Origin: Argyresthia goedartella
Lineage: Eukaryota; Arthropoda; Insecta; Lepidoptera; Argyresthiidae
DNA length: 64,000 nucleotides
Direction: 5' to 3'
NCBI GenBank assembly: GCA_949825045.1
Contig: OX463807.1
Span: 40,072,749-40,136,748 of the forward strand
In this document: positions 55,059 to 64,000 of the stretch, piece after piece
Position numbering within the stretch: the first letter of the stretch is position 1
Layout of the letters: each line of letters begins with the position of its first letter
The notes under the pieces: model-generated
The model's database searches: none
Told to the model about the DNA's origin: nothing
What the model saw: only the letters and a program-made list of their open reading frames with translations
Position numbers and translations under genes: made by a program

Positions 55059-55484
55059 GACTTCAGTTTAACAGCTACAACAATTTTAATAACAACCGAA
55101 CCAGTCCAAACTTAACAGTAAACAGTCCAAACTTAACAATAAATAATAAATAAAAAACAAAACACCAACAAAGCGAAAATATCAAAATTATCGGGACGTG
55201 TATCGGCAACGAAGATGCTAACCGTACTGTCGCTCACTGTCGCACCGGGGAGTGCGCGGAGAGGTGACAGGGGAAGCGGGAGAGGCGCCGCATTCCAGCG
55301 AGGTGCACAGATATTCTGACTGGCCTGTAGATATAAAAGACAGTGAATTTCTTCTGATAACATAATTAATTATATTTCCGCTTGAATGCTTACGCGTGAC
55401 TGAATACATTTTCTTTTATCTAATACATTTATAGGTAATAGTTATGTGCTACCACATACATCCCCCTCTACAAAAAATAAAAAA
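55059..55484. other. No gene recognised
   Basis: AACAGTAAACAGTCCAAACTTAACA is partly duplicated near 55110-55140. A GC-rich patch at 55235-55305 carries frames on minus with no motif. Confidence 0.4.
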
Positions 55485-55912
55485 CCGGTCAAGTGCGAGT
55501 CTAAATCGCGCACGAAGGGTTCCGTACCACCGTTCAATGGAAGCGATGGTGTGGAGTGAATAGTTTGGATTTTACACAGCAAAATATTGTTTACAAAGTT
55601 ATTGGTGCGGTTACTTTCACACTCCATGTACGTAACCAGGTGCATCCATAAGTTTGTATGTGGTATTGAAAGAGTTGTTGTATGGGAGCCCCCTTAAATA
55701 TTTATTTTATCCTGTTTTTTAGTAATTTTTGTTATAGCGGCAACAGAAATACATAATCTGTGAAAATTTCAACTCTCTAGCTAGCTAGGTTCTTGAGATA
55801 CAGCCTGGTGACAGACGGACGGACGGACGGACGGATGGACGGACGGACGGATGGACGGACAGCGAAGTCTTAGTAATAGGGTTCCGTTCTTACCCGTTGG
55901 GTACGGAACCCT
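55485..55912 (-). repeat. Dispersed GGGTTCCGTACC repeat, full copy, reversed
   Basis: Near-identical to 19363-19775 in reverse, including the GGAC/GGAT run (55815-55860) and both inverted 12-mers, one degraded. Both copies carry the same open frame by shared ancestry. Confidence 0.85.
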
Positions 55913-56260
55913 AAAAATAAATTGAAACAAACTAATAAATTATACAAAAGCAATACATTAAAAAATAAAAATAAATCACGACATACATATAATAAAACTG
56001 TTTCTTAATAAAGTATATTTACTTATTAGTATCACCTTTTAAATATTCGCAAATAACAAAACAATACCAAGAACAAAATATAACATATCGTCAAATATAA
56101 CTTCTATTTTTAAACAAGTACCATATCAACACATAATATTTGACCTACATAATTAATACAGTATCATACATAAATCACTGTTTTATATTTAAATTATAAT
56201 ACACGAATTTTTTTGGTCACGACTAAACTATCTAAATAACACAATGATTCGACCGCACTT
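55913..56260. other. No gene recognised
   Basis: AT-rich sequence downstream of the small membrane-protein ORF. Nothing is supported. Confidence 0.4.
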
Positions 56261-56578
56261 TTACACTGTGTTTACGTACGCCTGGTGCGGCGCTGCTGCA
56301 GGTTGAAGGTTCCTCGGCATCGGGGCGACCCCAACGCTAGCGAGAGTGGCATTGCTTTGCCATGCGCTGAGTTCATGTCGAAACCATTTCTTGGAGTGCA
56401 CACAACATGATTTGTATATGTTGTAGAATACCAGAACCATAACCAGCACCGCCACTACAGTCAGCAATGTGCCGTAGATTTCCACCTTATACTCCAGGTG
56501 ACTGTTGCTGGCGTTATTTGCTCCGTTCTGAGCAATTATCACTTCTTCAGTTTTTTGTACGGACTTGGTATTTCCCAT
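56261..56578 (-). CDS. 105-aa single-pass membrane protein ORF with N-myristoylation-type start
   Basis: From the ATG at 56578-56576 the product starts MGNTKS, a fit to the N-myristoylation consensus (MGxxxS/T). About residues 40-60 form one hydrophobic segment (YGTLLTVVAVLVMVLVFY), followed by CC and a basic stretch (SKKWFRHE); a Pro/Ala-rich C-terminus ends AYVNTV. The polar start has EEVIIAQNGANN, which I vaguely recall from virus- or transposon-linked insect ORFs but cannot name. Intact, with no splice site needed. It could be an accessory membrane protein of the virus-like element 1.8 kb away, on the same strand, or of the Gypsy debris. Confidence 0.5.
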   Translation of the reverse strand: MGNTKSVQKTEEVIIAQNGANNASNSHLEYKVEIYGTLLTVVAVLVMVLVFYNIYKSCCVHSKKWFRHELSAWQSNATLASVGVAPMPRNLQPAAAPHQAYVNTV

Positions 56579-56989
56579 CTTGATGTTACAAACGCAAACT
56601 CCTATGTAATATCGCAAAACACCAAAGTTCCAGTAGGTTTTATACGTAATTTTACTTACAATCACTTTTTAATTTAGTTTACCAATTCATGGTTGCTTGC
56701 GACATTTAGCTTACTAAGTACCTAGATGTGCTTTCCAGTTATTCTGAACTTACTTGAACTATTGACTGACCTACAAATTAATTAACAAATGAAATTATTT
56801 CACTTTAATTTTAACTACCTATGCTATGTGTCACATAGAAACCTGACCGTAGGTTTTAATAACCTACCGCTTCTAGTTCTGAATTCTTTAACTAAAGGTG
56901 TGTTTATACTGTTGGTTTTTAATTTTTGAGAACTTTGTTGGCTATTTGTAACTTCGGTCTTTACGGTCTGATTGTTATCTGAATCTATC
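56579..56989. other. Unassigned sequence with a short palindrome
   Basis: GTAGGTT-TTAAT-AACCTAC lies near 56850. No gene is seen. Confidence 0.4.
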
Positions 56990-57907
56990 AAAATAAATGC
57001 TGGTTTTAACCTATCTATCGAAATATTTGCTACTCTATTCGAGAAAAATTCTCCCGATGAACAGAAATAAATGGAAATGCACAGAGTGCAAGTTGGCTAA
57101 AGCAAATTCGACGGCCAACCGAGGGGCCTCCCCTGCACTGATGAACCTGGAATCTGCTAGCCACACATCGATACTCAACGTGGACTCTGCGGCACTTACA
57201 ACCTACCCGGACAACAAGTTTGAGTCTCTCCGTAATGACTGGAAGTCGGACATCACCGCTGCTCTCGCTAACATGCATGTACAAATCAAGGCCACTGTTT
57301 CGACCGAAGTTAAAGCTGCCATTGAATCGCTGAAAGAAGATTTCAGCTCGAAAATCACTACACGCAACTGCAACTCGAAATGCGAAAACTGGAACAGCGT
57401 TTGATGTCAGCCGAAAAACAATCTCGCAGCCTTAATTTGGAGATACACGAGGTCCCCGAGAAAAATAACGAGAATGTTGTAAAGATATTCAGGGATTTAT
57501 GCGACATTGTCAACGCGCCTATCACTGACCCCGAAATACGAGCATGCCGAAGGAACGCAAAGCTTGACAGTTCCTCGGCCAGGCCGCGCACCATACTAGT
57601 GACCCTACCTTCTGAGCGTCACCGTGACACGATCATCTCTGCCATGAAGCGGTACCGGAAGGATAACCCATTAGCACCCATCGGCTCACGTCTCCTCGGC
57701 GTACCCGGCGACGACCAGCCGGTGTTCGTCGCAGAGCATCTGTCACCCGAGATGAAGGATCTTCATGCAACCGCGAGGAAATTCGGCAAGGCGCACAAAT
57801 ATGAATTTGTGTGGGTTAAGTATGGCAAGGTATACATTAGGAAAGACATAAATTCGCCACATATATTGATTAAGGACAAGAACGTTTTCAATAAGTTAGC
57901 CAATTAA
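56990..57907 (+). pseudogene. LINE ORF1 (FP-like), frameshifted
   Basis: Second half of a PHD-like finger (KWKCTECKLAK), a variable linker, then after a frameshift near 57370 a coiled coil and MRKLEQRLMSAEKQSR, NLEIHEVPEKNNENV and an FP-like domain to VKYGKVYIRKD, stopping at 57907. Related to ORF1 at 52123-53130. Confidence 0.75.
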
Positions 57908-57964
57908 TATCTCCAGATCCCTTTTATTGCCATGTCACCTATTTGTTTTTTAGAAATAAAATTC

Positions 57965-60162
57965 ATGCGTATATTTTATCAAAACGTAAATAGATTACGA
58001 ACCAAATTAAAAAGTTTATATCTGAATATACTAAGTGAAAACTACGATATTATAGGCTTAACTGAAACTAACTTACATAGCGGGATTTATACGAATGAAG
58101 TGATAGATGACAGGGTACGTGGTTTACCGAAGGGACCGTGAATCTTCCAACTCTATGAAAAAATTAGGTGGCGGAGTCTTACTGGCTATCAAAAAGTGTT
58201 ACCAAGTTGTTCGCCGACACGACTTTGAGAGCCCTCTTGAAGATCTCTGGGTCACGATACGTGATAACTCCATGGCTTCAACACTCATGATATGTCTAGT
58301 TTACCTACCCGATTATCTTAAGATAGTCGACTTTCGTGATTGGTTTGATAGAACCTCAAACAACATACTGAATCACTGTGATCCAACAAATAAAACAATA
58401 CTAATGGGTGACTTCAACCTACCTGATCTCCAGTGGTCAGCTGATCCATGCTCTACATTCAGAATGTTAAACACCGGCCCACTGGACTCAAAATCAGTTG
58501 CTCTTTGACATGCTGGCTTTAGGTAATCTAAATCAATGCAACAATATCAGAAACTCAAATAACAGGACTCTGGATCTCTTTGTAACAGACCACATAAACT
58601 TAACTTTGGCTGACTGTGACGCGATGTCAAGACTAGACAGACATCATCCGGCAATTGTTGTAGAGCTATTAACCGCGATCAACCGAATACCAACCAAGGC
58701 TAAAAAAGTTTTTAATTTCAGGAAGTGCGATTACGTGAAATGTAATCAGGCCCTAAACTCAGTTGACTGGCATGAACTGTTGAATAGTAAGAACGTAGAT
58801 GCCGACTTAGATTCGTTCTACAATACACTAAATGAAATCATAAAAGTCAACACACCACTCAAGAGAATCGGCAAAACAAGGTACCCTCTATGGTTCTCGG
58901 AGCCATTTAAATCATGTCTTGAAGAAAAAAATAAGGTTCACAAGCGCTACAAAAAATATGGTAATTCTCGGGACTACGACGAGTTTAAGCTTTTGCGAAC
59001 CCGGTCTAAGCTGATGATTCAAGTATGCTATGATAGCTTCGTTAATAATGTAGAAGACTCCCTCAAAGACTCAACGAAACTCTTTTTTTCGTTTGTTAAA
59101 TCCAAAAAATCCTCTAGTAACTCCATTCCTGAGGCAATGACTTTTGGAAACAAAAAAGCGACAGGAGGCCAGAGGGTATGCGACTTATTTTCCGAGTTCT
59201 TTGCCTCAGTATTCGAGACAGACCAGACTGGCGGTTCTGGCAATGCGATGACTCCCAATATTAACGGTTCCGACACATTATCAAATATTATACTCCCAGA
59301 AGAACTGGTGTTTAAGAAGTTGTTCAGCGTAAACGTGAACAAGGGGGTAGGCCCTGATGGGATCCCACCTAGTTTTCTCAAGTCCTGTGCCGCTACTTTA
59401 GCAACGCCCCTCACAATTATCTTCAATAAGACATTAAGGACCGGTGCATTTCCCACCACCTGGAAGCTAGCATATATCGTGCCCATTCACAAGGCGGGTG
59501 ACAGCAGTAGCTGCAATAACTACAGACCCATCAGCATACTCTCAGCTATAACCAAGATTTTTGAGTCTTTTATATTTGAAGTCCTATATTCACATGTCAA
59601 GCCCTTCATTGCGCCACAGCAGCACGGTTTTGTCAGAAATAAATCTACTGTATCGAACCTACTTGAATACACACACTATATAAGCAAATCCTTTAACGAT
59701 CGATGTCAAGTAGATTCCATTTACACAGATTTCAAAAAAGCCTTTGACAAAGTCAATCATCGTATACTCTGCAAGAAGCTGGCATCCTATGGTATACACG
59801 GAGATTTTCTTAGATGGGTGACATCATACATGCAGAATCGTAACCAGATAGTTGCATTGAAGGGTTACACATCCCAACCGGTAAGGATATCCTCCGGTGT
59901 TCCGCAGGGATCACTAACAGGACCTTTGTTCTTTATAATCTTTATCAACGATCTGGCTGCGAAACTTAATAATCCTTGTCTGTTATACGCAGACGACCTT
60001 AAAATATTTTCCAGAATCCGAAATACAAACGACTGCGTTAATCTCCAGACTGACATTGACACGCTTTCTGACTGGTGCAACGAAAACCATATGGCACTAG
60101 GGATAGACAAATGCTTCAGTATATCTTTCACACTTAATAAGAATAAAATTAGCTATGACTAG
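57965..60162 (+). pseudogene. LINE ORF2 (endonuclease + reverse transcriptase), several frameshifts
   Basis: Endonuclease: RIFYQNVNRLRTKL, DIIGLTETNLHSG; frameshift near 58110; YVVYRRDRESSN, LGGGVLLAI, ILMGDFNLPDLQW; frameshift near 58500. Reverse transcriptase in one frame: YRPISILSAITKIFE, SIYTDFKKAFDKVNH (Asp), SSGVPQGSLTGPLF, LLYADDLKIF (YADD), stop at 60160. Sequence to about 60400 still reads as thumb remnants (NFGVIFDEKLSF, LLYNTLVRS). Confidence 0.85.
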
Positions 60163-60949
60163 AATATAGATTCTGTAGCACTACAAAGGAAATCCGTCGC
60201 TCGAAATTTTGGCGTAATTTTTGACGAGAAACTTAGTTTCAATCACCATTATGCAGCACTCATTCCAAAATGCAACCAATTTCTAGGATTTATTTCCCGT
60301 GTCACTAAGACTTTCAAGAACCCAAAGAGATTAATACTCCTTTATAACACCCTGGTCCGCAGCAGGCTCGGCGTACGCTCAGCTCATATGAGACGAGATG
60401 TAAGCACTACCACATAAATACACTTGAAAACCGTAGAAAACTCCAAGACCTCGTCTGTCTTCATAAAATAGTCAGAGGCACCATCAACGTCACTACTATC
60501 AAACATTGACATCTACGTCTTTAACCGATCTGTGAGAATTCCCCGCACTTTTTCTATCCCCCCTTGCAGAATTAACGTCAGCGCCAACAACCCACGGTGT
60601 GGATGTGTCGTTCATGCAACGCGGTTTCTGCTAATCATGATCCCAACGGGCCTGACATCTATCACGATTCACTGCCATGTTTTAAATATAAGATTTTAAA
60701 ATTGTTACAGTAATATTAGTTACCAACCTTATGCAAACACATATTATCTATGTGCCTATAATAATTAACTAATTACTTAGATTTGTATTATTTTAAGTCA
60801 TATAATTATTTGCTTATTGTCAAGTGTGTTTCATAGTCATGTTATAAGCACATGGTTTTGGCGTTTCAGACGGAAATGTTTAGACAAATCTCTAAGTTGT
60901 AATGTTTGTCTGTAATGCTGTTTTTGTGTATTAATAAATAAATAAATAA
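60163..60949 (+). other. 3' part and tail of the 56990 LINE
   Basis: After decayed thumb remnants the sequence is non-coding and ends in (AATA)n (60932-60949), taken as the LINE 3' tail. It abuts the Gypsy integrase on the opposite strand. Confidence 0.6.
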
Positions 60950-60952
60950 ATA

Positions 60953-61893
60953 TTGGGTAACTTAACTGACAATACCTTACCTGTTCTGCTTAAAACTAGA
61001 TAAGGACCTTGATAAGCTGGCGTGAATGATTTTCTTACCGCATCATCTCTTATAAATATATGACTGCAACTGGTCAGCTCCGGGTGAACGAATAGTGTGC
61101 GCGAGTCCTTATTTATCCGTCTTTGCGGTTTCAACTTAACTATCGATTTTCGCAATTTATCTACATATGTACAATCGTCTAACTTTACACTATTTTCCTC
61201 ACCGTAAAATTCGCTTGGCAATCTCAAACTTTTTCCAGTTAGCAATTCCACTGCACTGATGTTTGAGTCACTGCGTCCAGCTGCTCGTAGTCCTAGCATG
61301 ACTGTCGGTAACTCCTCGATCCATGATGATTTTGATGAGATGAGTCTGGCAGTTATAGCTGCCTTGAGTGTACGGTGCCAACGCTCGATCTTACCGTTGC
61401 TCTGCGGGTGGTAGGGTGTAGTCCTTATCCTTTCGAATCCTAAAAGTTTCATGAGTGAGTTAAATAACTCACTTTCTAGCTGCCTACCTTGATCGGTACT
61501 TATTTTAATAGGAATACCATACCTAGAAATCCAGCATTCATATAGCGCTCTCGCTACTGTCTCAGCTGTGATGTCAGCTACTGGGTACGCCTCCGGCCAA
61601 CGCGAATATCTGTCAATCATTGTTATACAGTACCTGTATCCTTGTGTCGTCGTTGGTAGTGGTCCAATTATATCTAAGTGTAGGTGTTCTAATTTACTAC
61701 TTACCTCAAAACTACCTAATTTGGAAACCGTATGCCTACTTACCTTTGCCTTCTGACAATTGACACAAGTTTTCGCCCAAGTAGTTACGTCTCTGTTCAT
61801 ACTTGGCCAAAAATATATTATGGTCATCATGTTACTCGTTGATCGTATTCCGGGATGGCTAATATTGTGCACTTCATCAAATACGCTTTTCCT
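60953..61893 (-). pseudogene. Ty3/Gypsy integrase (CsRn1-like), cut at both ends
   Basis: Minus reading: HNISHPGIRSTSNMM and CVNCQKAKVSRH (HHCC zinc region), LDIIGPLPTTTQGY (Asp), KISTDQGRQLES (Asp), HPQSNGKIERWHR (Glu) and a C-terminal domain to AYQGPYLVLSRTGK. The catalytic triad and frame are complete. The C-terminus is cut by the LINE tail at 60949 and the N-terminus by a LINE fragment at about 61900. A different Gypsy lineage from 1-1299. Confidence 0.85.
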
Positions 61894-61939
61894 AAATGAC
61901 TAATACGGTCTGGCTATGCTCGTCGACATCTCACAATAT

Positions 61940-62742
61940 ATGTCGACATCTCTTAGAGACTGATGACGAGGAAGTTCATGCTATAAAAATGGGCCTAAAA
62001 ATTGACAGCGCCCCTGGCTGGGACAGTATACCCACACATTTTCTTAAAATGGCTAAATTTGAAATCATACCAGTCATCACTCACTTAACTAATCTATGCT
62101 TTAGTCGAGGGATTTTTCCTCATTTGCTGAAACACTCAATAAATACACCAGTGCATAAGGGTGGGGACACTGATGACGTCAACAACTACAGACCCATATC
62201 TGTTCTATCCGGCTTACGCTGTTAGGAACATCAGACAAAGCACGGATGTGGCTACATCTAGGCTAGTATATTTTAGTTACTTTCATAGTGTGATGTCCTA
62301 TGGTATCTTGTTGTGGGGGAAAGCAGCGGATATTCAAACTATTTTTATTTTACAGAAAAGAGCTATTCGAGCAATTTATAATTTAAAACGAACAGACTCC
62401 TTAAGAGAGCTTTTTAAAGAAATTGACATACTAACAGTAGCTAGTCAATTTATTTTCGAAAATATAATGTATGTACGCAAGAACCTTACAACATTTTCCA
62501 AACTTAGCGACAGCTGTAATGTTAACCTAAGAAATAATCACAGACTATGTGCGCCCCGTTTTAGACTCGCGAAGATTAGCAATTCTTTCAAGGGTCAGTG
62601 CATTCTCTACTACAATAAGATACCTCTGGAGATTTTGAAATTGCCATTTGAGCAATTTAAAAAGCATTTTAAAGCGACTCTGTCGAAAAAGGGATATTAC
62701 AATGTTCAAGATTACTTAAATGACAGGACTGTATGGGGTTAA
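61940..62742 (+). pseudogene. LINE reverse transcriptase with internal deletion (same family as 6953)
   Basis: KIDSAPGWDSIPTHFLK to NNYRPISVLSGL is the fingers region; at about 62220 it jumps to SRLVYFSYFHSVMSYGILLWG, the thumb and tail. The catalytic Asp motifs are deleted. The tail (AISNSFKGQC-like, then YYNVQDYLNDRTVW) matches 8849-9298. Confidence 0.8.
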
Positions 62743-62999
62743 TCTGGCTCAACACAGACCTTGCTGTTAATAATTTTGTAATTATTCCTGCTTATTAATC
62801 ATAACAATTAAATTTTTTATATTTGTATTAGTTAAGCACAACTTATTTTTAAAAGAGATCTAAAAATCAATCTGTGGGAGTTTCTACGCCCTTCTTCTCC
62901 CACAGTGGTCCAATGTAGAGAAGAGGCAAAAAATGACGTTTGCTAAGTATATGTAAATATCTACAGTAATAAAGTTCTTTGACTATTGACTATTGACTA
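62743..62999 (+). other. LINE 3' UTR with conserved stem-loop and TTGACTA tail
   Basis: CTGTGGGAG (62872-62880) pairs with CTCCCACAG (62897-62905). AATAAAG follows near 62970, then three TTGACTA units. The hairpin matches 10331-10364. Confidence 0.7.
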
Positions 63000-63002
63000 T
63001 TG

Positions 63003-64000
63003 ACCTCAATTTCAAAAGTGTTAGAAAAGTTAATAAACAAAAGGCTAATTTCTTACCTAGATAAATACAACATACTATCAGACTCACAGTTTGGCTTTCG
63101 AACAGGAAAGTCCACGGAAGATGCCGTGACAGCTCTAACCTTACATATCGTTGACCAGGTAGACAATAACAATAAATGCCTTGCAGTGTTTTTAGACCTT
63201 AAAAAGGCCTTTGATACGGTTTGCCTTCCCATTCTTGTGCAAAAGTTTGAAAATGCTGGCATTAGAGATACTCCTCTGGCTCTCTTTCGAGATTATCTTA
63301 GTAATAGGAAGCAAAAAGTAAGGATCGGGCTACACCCTAGCGAAGACTATGAAATTGTCTATGGCGTGCCTCAGGGGAGCGTTCTGGGACATACCTTGTT
63401 TTTAATCTACATAAACGATCTAATTAACCTAAAAATTGACAATGCTAAAATTATATGTTACGCTGATGATACTGCTGTAGTATTTCTAATAAGGCCTGGG
63501 CTGAAGCTCGTATGCAAGCTGAGATAGGCTTACACAAGATTTCACAGTGGCTCGGGTCCAATCTGCTAACCCTTAATGCTTTAAAGACAAACTACATGTG
63601 CTTTACCAAGACAAATAAGACTCAACCGAAAGATGATTTCACTATCAGGGTTCATAAAAATTATGCCAACTATGGCTCTGACTCAAGTTGTGACTGCACA
63701 ATCATAAACAAAGTAAGTACGTTTAAATACTTAGGGGTCATAATTGATCAGAGACTGGGGTGGTCTGCACAAATTGAATTGCTTAGCGCTAGAATGAGAA
63801 AACTTATTTGGGTCTTCAAAACCTTGCGAAATGTTGCTGCACCTTTATTGCTCTATCAAATATATGTTGCCCTGGGCCAATCCGTTCTATGCTATTGTAT
63901 CACCATCTGGGGGGGATCTGCTAAAACTAAATTAATCGAAGTAGAGAAATCACAACGAGCACTAATAAAAGTCATGTACTTCAGGCCATTTAGATTTCCG
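63003..64000 (+). pseudogene. LINE reverse transcriptase, 5'-truncated, runs off the window
   Basis: SISKVLEKLINKRLISYL, FLDLKKAFDTVCLP (Asp), VYGVPQGSVLGHTLF and ICYADDTAVVF (YADD). A frameshift near 63487 moves to AWAEARMQAEIGLH, then FKYLGVIIDQRLGW and QIYVALGQSVLCYC up to the window end. It starts directly at the tail of the preceding LINE. Same general type as the fragment at 14740. Confidence 0.85.

Overview
The window is eukaryotic and reads like a lepidopteran (moth or butterfly) genome. It is AT-rich. It has intron-bearing transposases with GT-AG splice sites, APE-type non-LTR retrotransposons, Ty3/Gypsy, BEL/Pao, mariner and PIF/Harbinger elements, tRNA-derived SINEs, and the dispersed repeat with a GGGTTCCGTACC end and CCGT/CTGT runs that I associate with Lepidoptera. 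I see no single-copy host gene in 64 kb. Almost everything is mobile DNA nested in mobile DNA, as expected of heterochromatin or a degenerate sex chromosome (W-like); that last point is inference. Layout, left to right. 1-3905: the 3' end of a Ty3/Gypsy element (integrase, polypurine tract, 2.2-kb LTR) inserted into a mariner. 5205-12075: minus-strand copy 1 of a DDE_Tnp_4 + SWIM DNA transposon, here called TE-A. It is split by a LINE, which is itself split by an opposite-strand LINE. 12466-19775: MITEs, SINEs, a truncated copy of the same LTR, a 1.5-kb inverted repeat and a dispersed repeat. 20158-29031: a PIF/Harbinger unit with TAA target duplications and two convergent gene pairs. The left transposase gene is open across five exons. 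The left accessory Myb/SANT-like gene is broken by a LINE with a perfect 14-bp target duplication. 31998-38034: plus-strand TE-A copy 2, cut by a solo LTR with an ATAC target duplication and followed by a SAP/SWIM protein gene. 38035-45149: a CR1/Jockey-type LINE, mariner-BEL/Pao chimeric debris, Gypsy remnants and tandem repeats. 45434-48720 and 53389-54475: two blocks of a Polinton/Maverick- or adintovirus-like element. It has a PLA2-domain minor capsid protein, an adenain-like protease, a penton-like and a capsid-like protein, a 46-codon basic ORF and an unassigned protein. The blocks are separated by a nearly intact LINE (48726-53150). 54687-64000: a truncated transposase, a 105-aa membrane protein ORF with an N-myristoylation-type start, a decayed LINE, a CsRn1-like Gypsy integrase and two further LINE fragments. 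How the genes work together: in the virus-like block, successive genes share bases (ATGA, ATGA, TAATG), a compact layout unlike the surrounding transposons. In the Harbinger unit each transposase is paired with a DNA-binding accessory protein gene (Myb/SANT or MADF) on the opposite strand. TE-A seems to pair a DDE/SWIM transposase with a SAP/SWIM protein that resembles the N-terminal half of YqaJ-type proteins. Most copies are pseudogenes. The best preserved ORFs are the Harbinger transposase, the LINE ORF at 23526-25838, LINE ORF1 at 52123-53130, the small ORF at 46644-46784 and the membrane ORF at 56261-56578. All family names come from motif recognition by eye.
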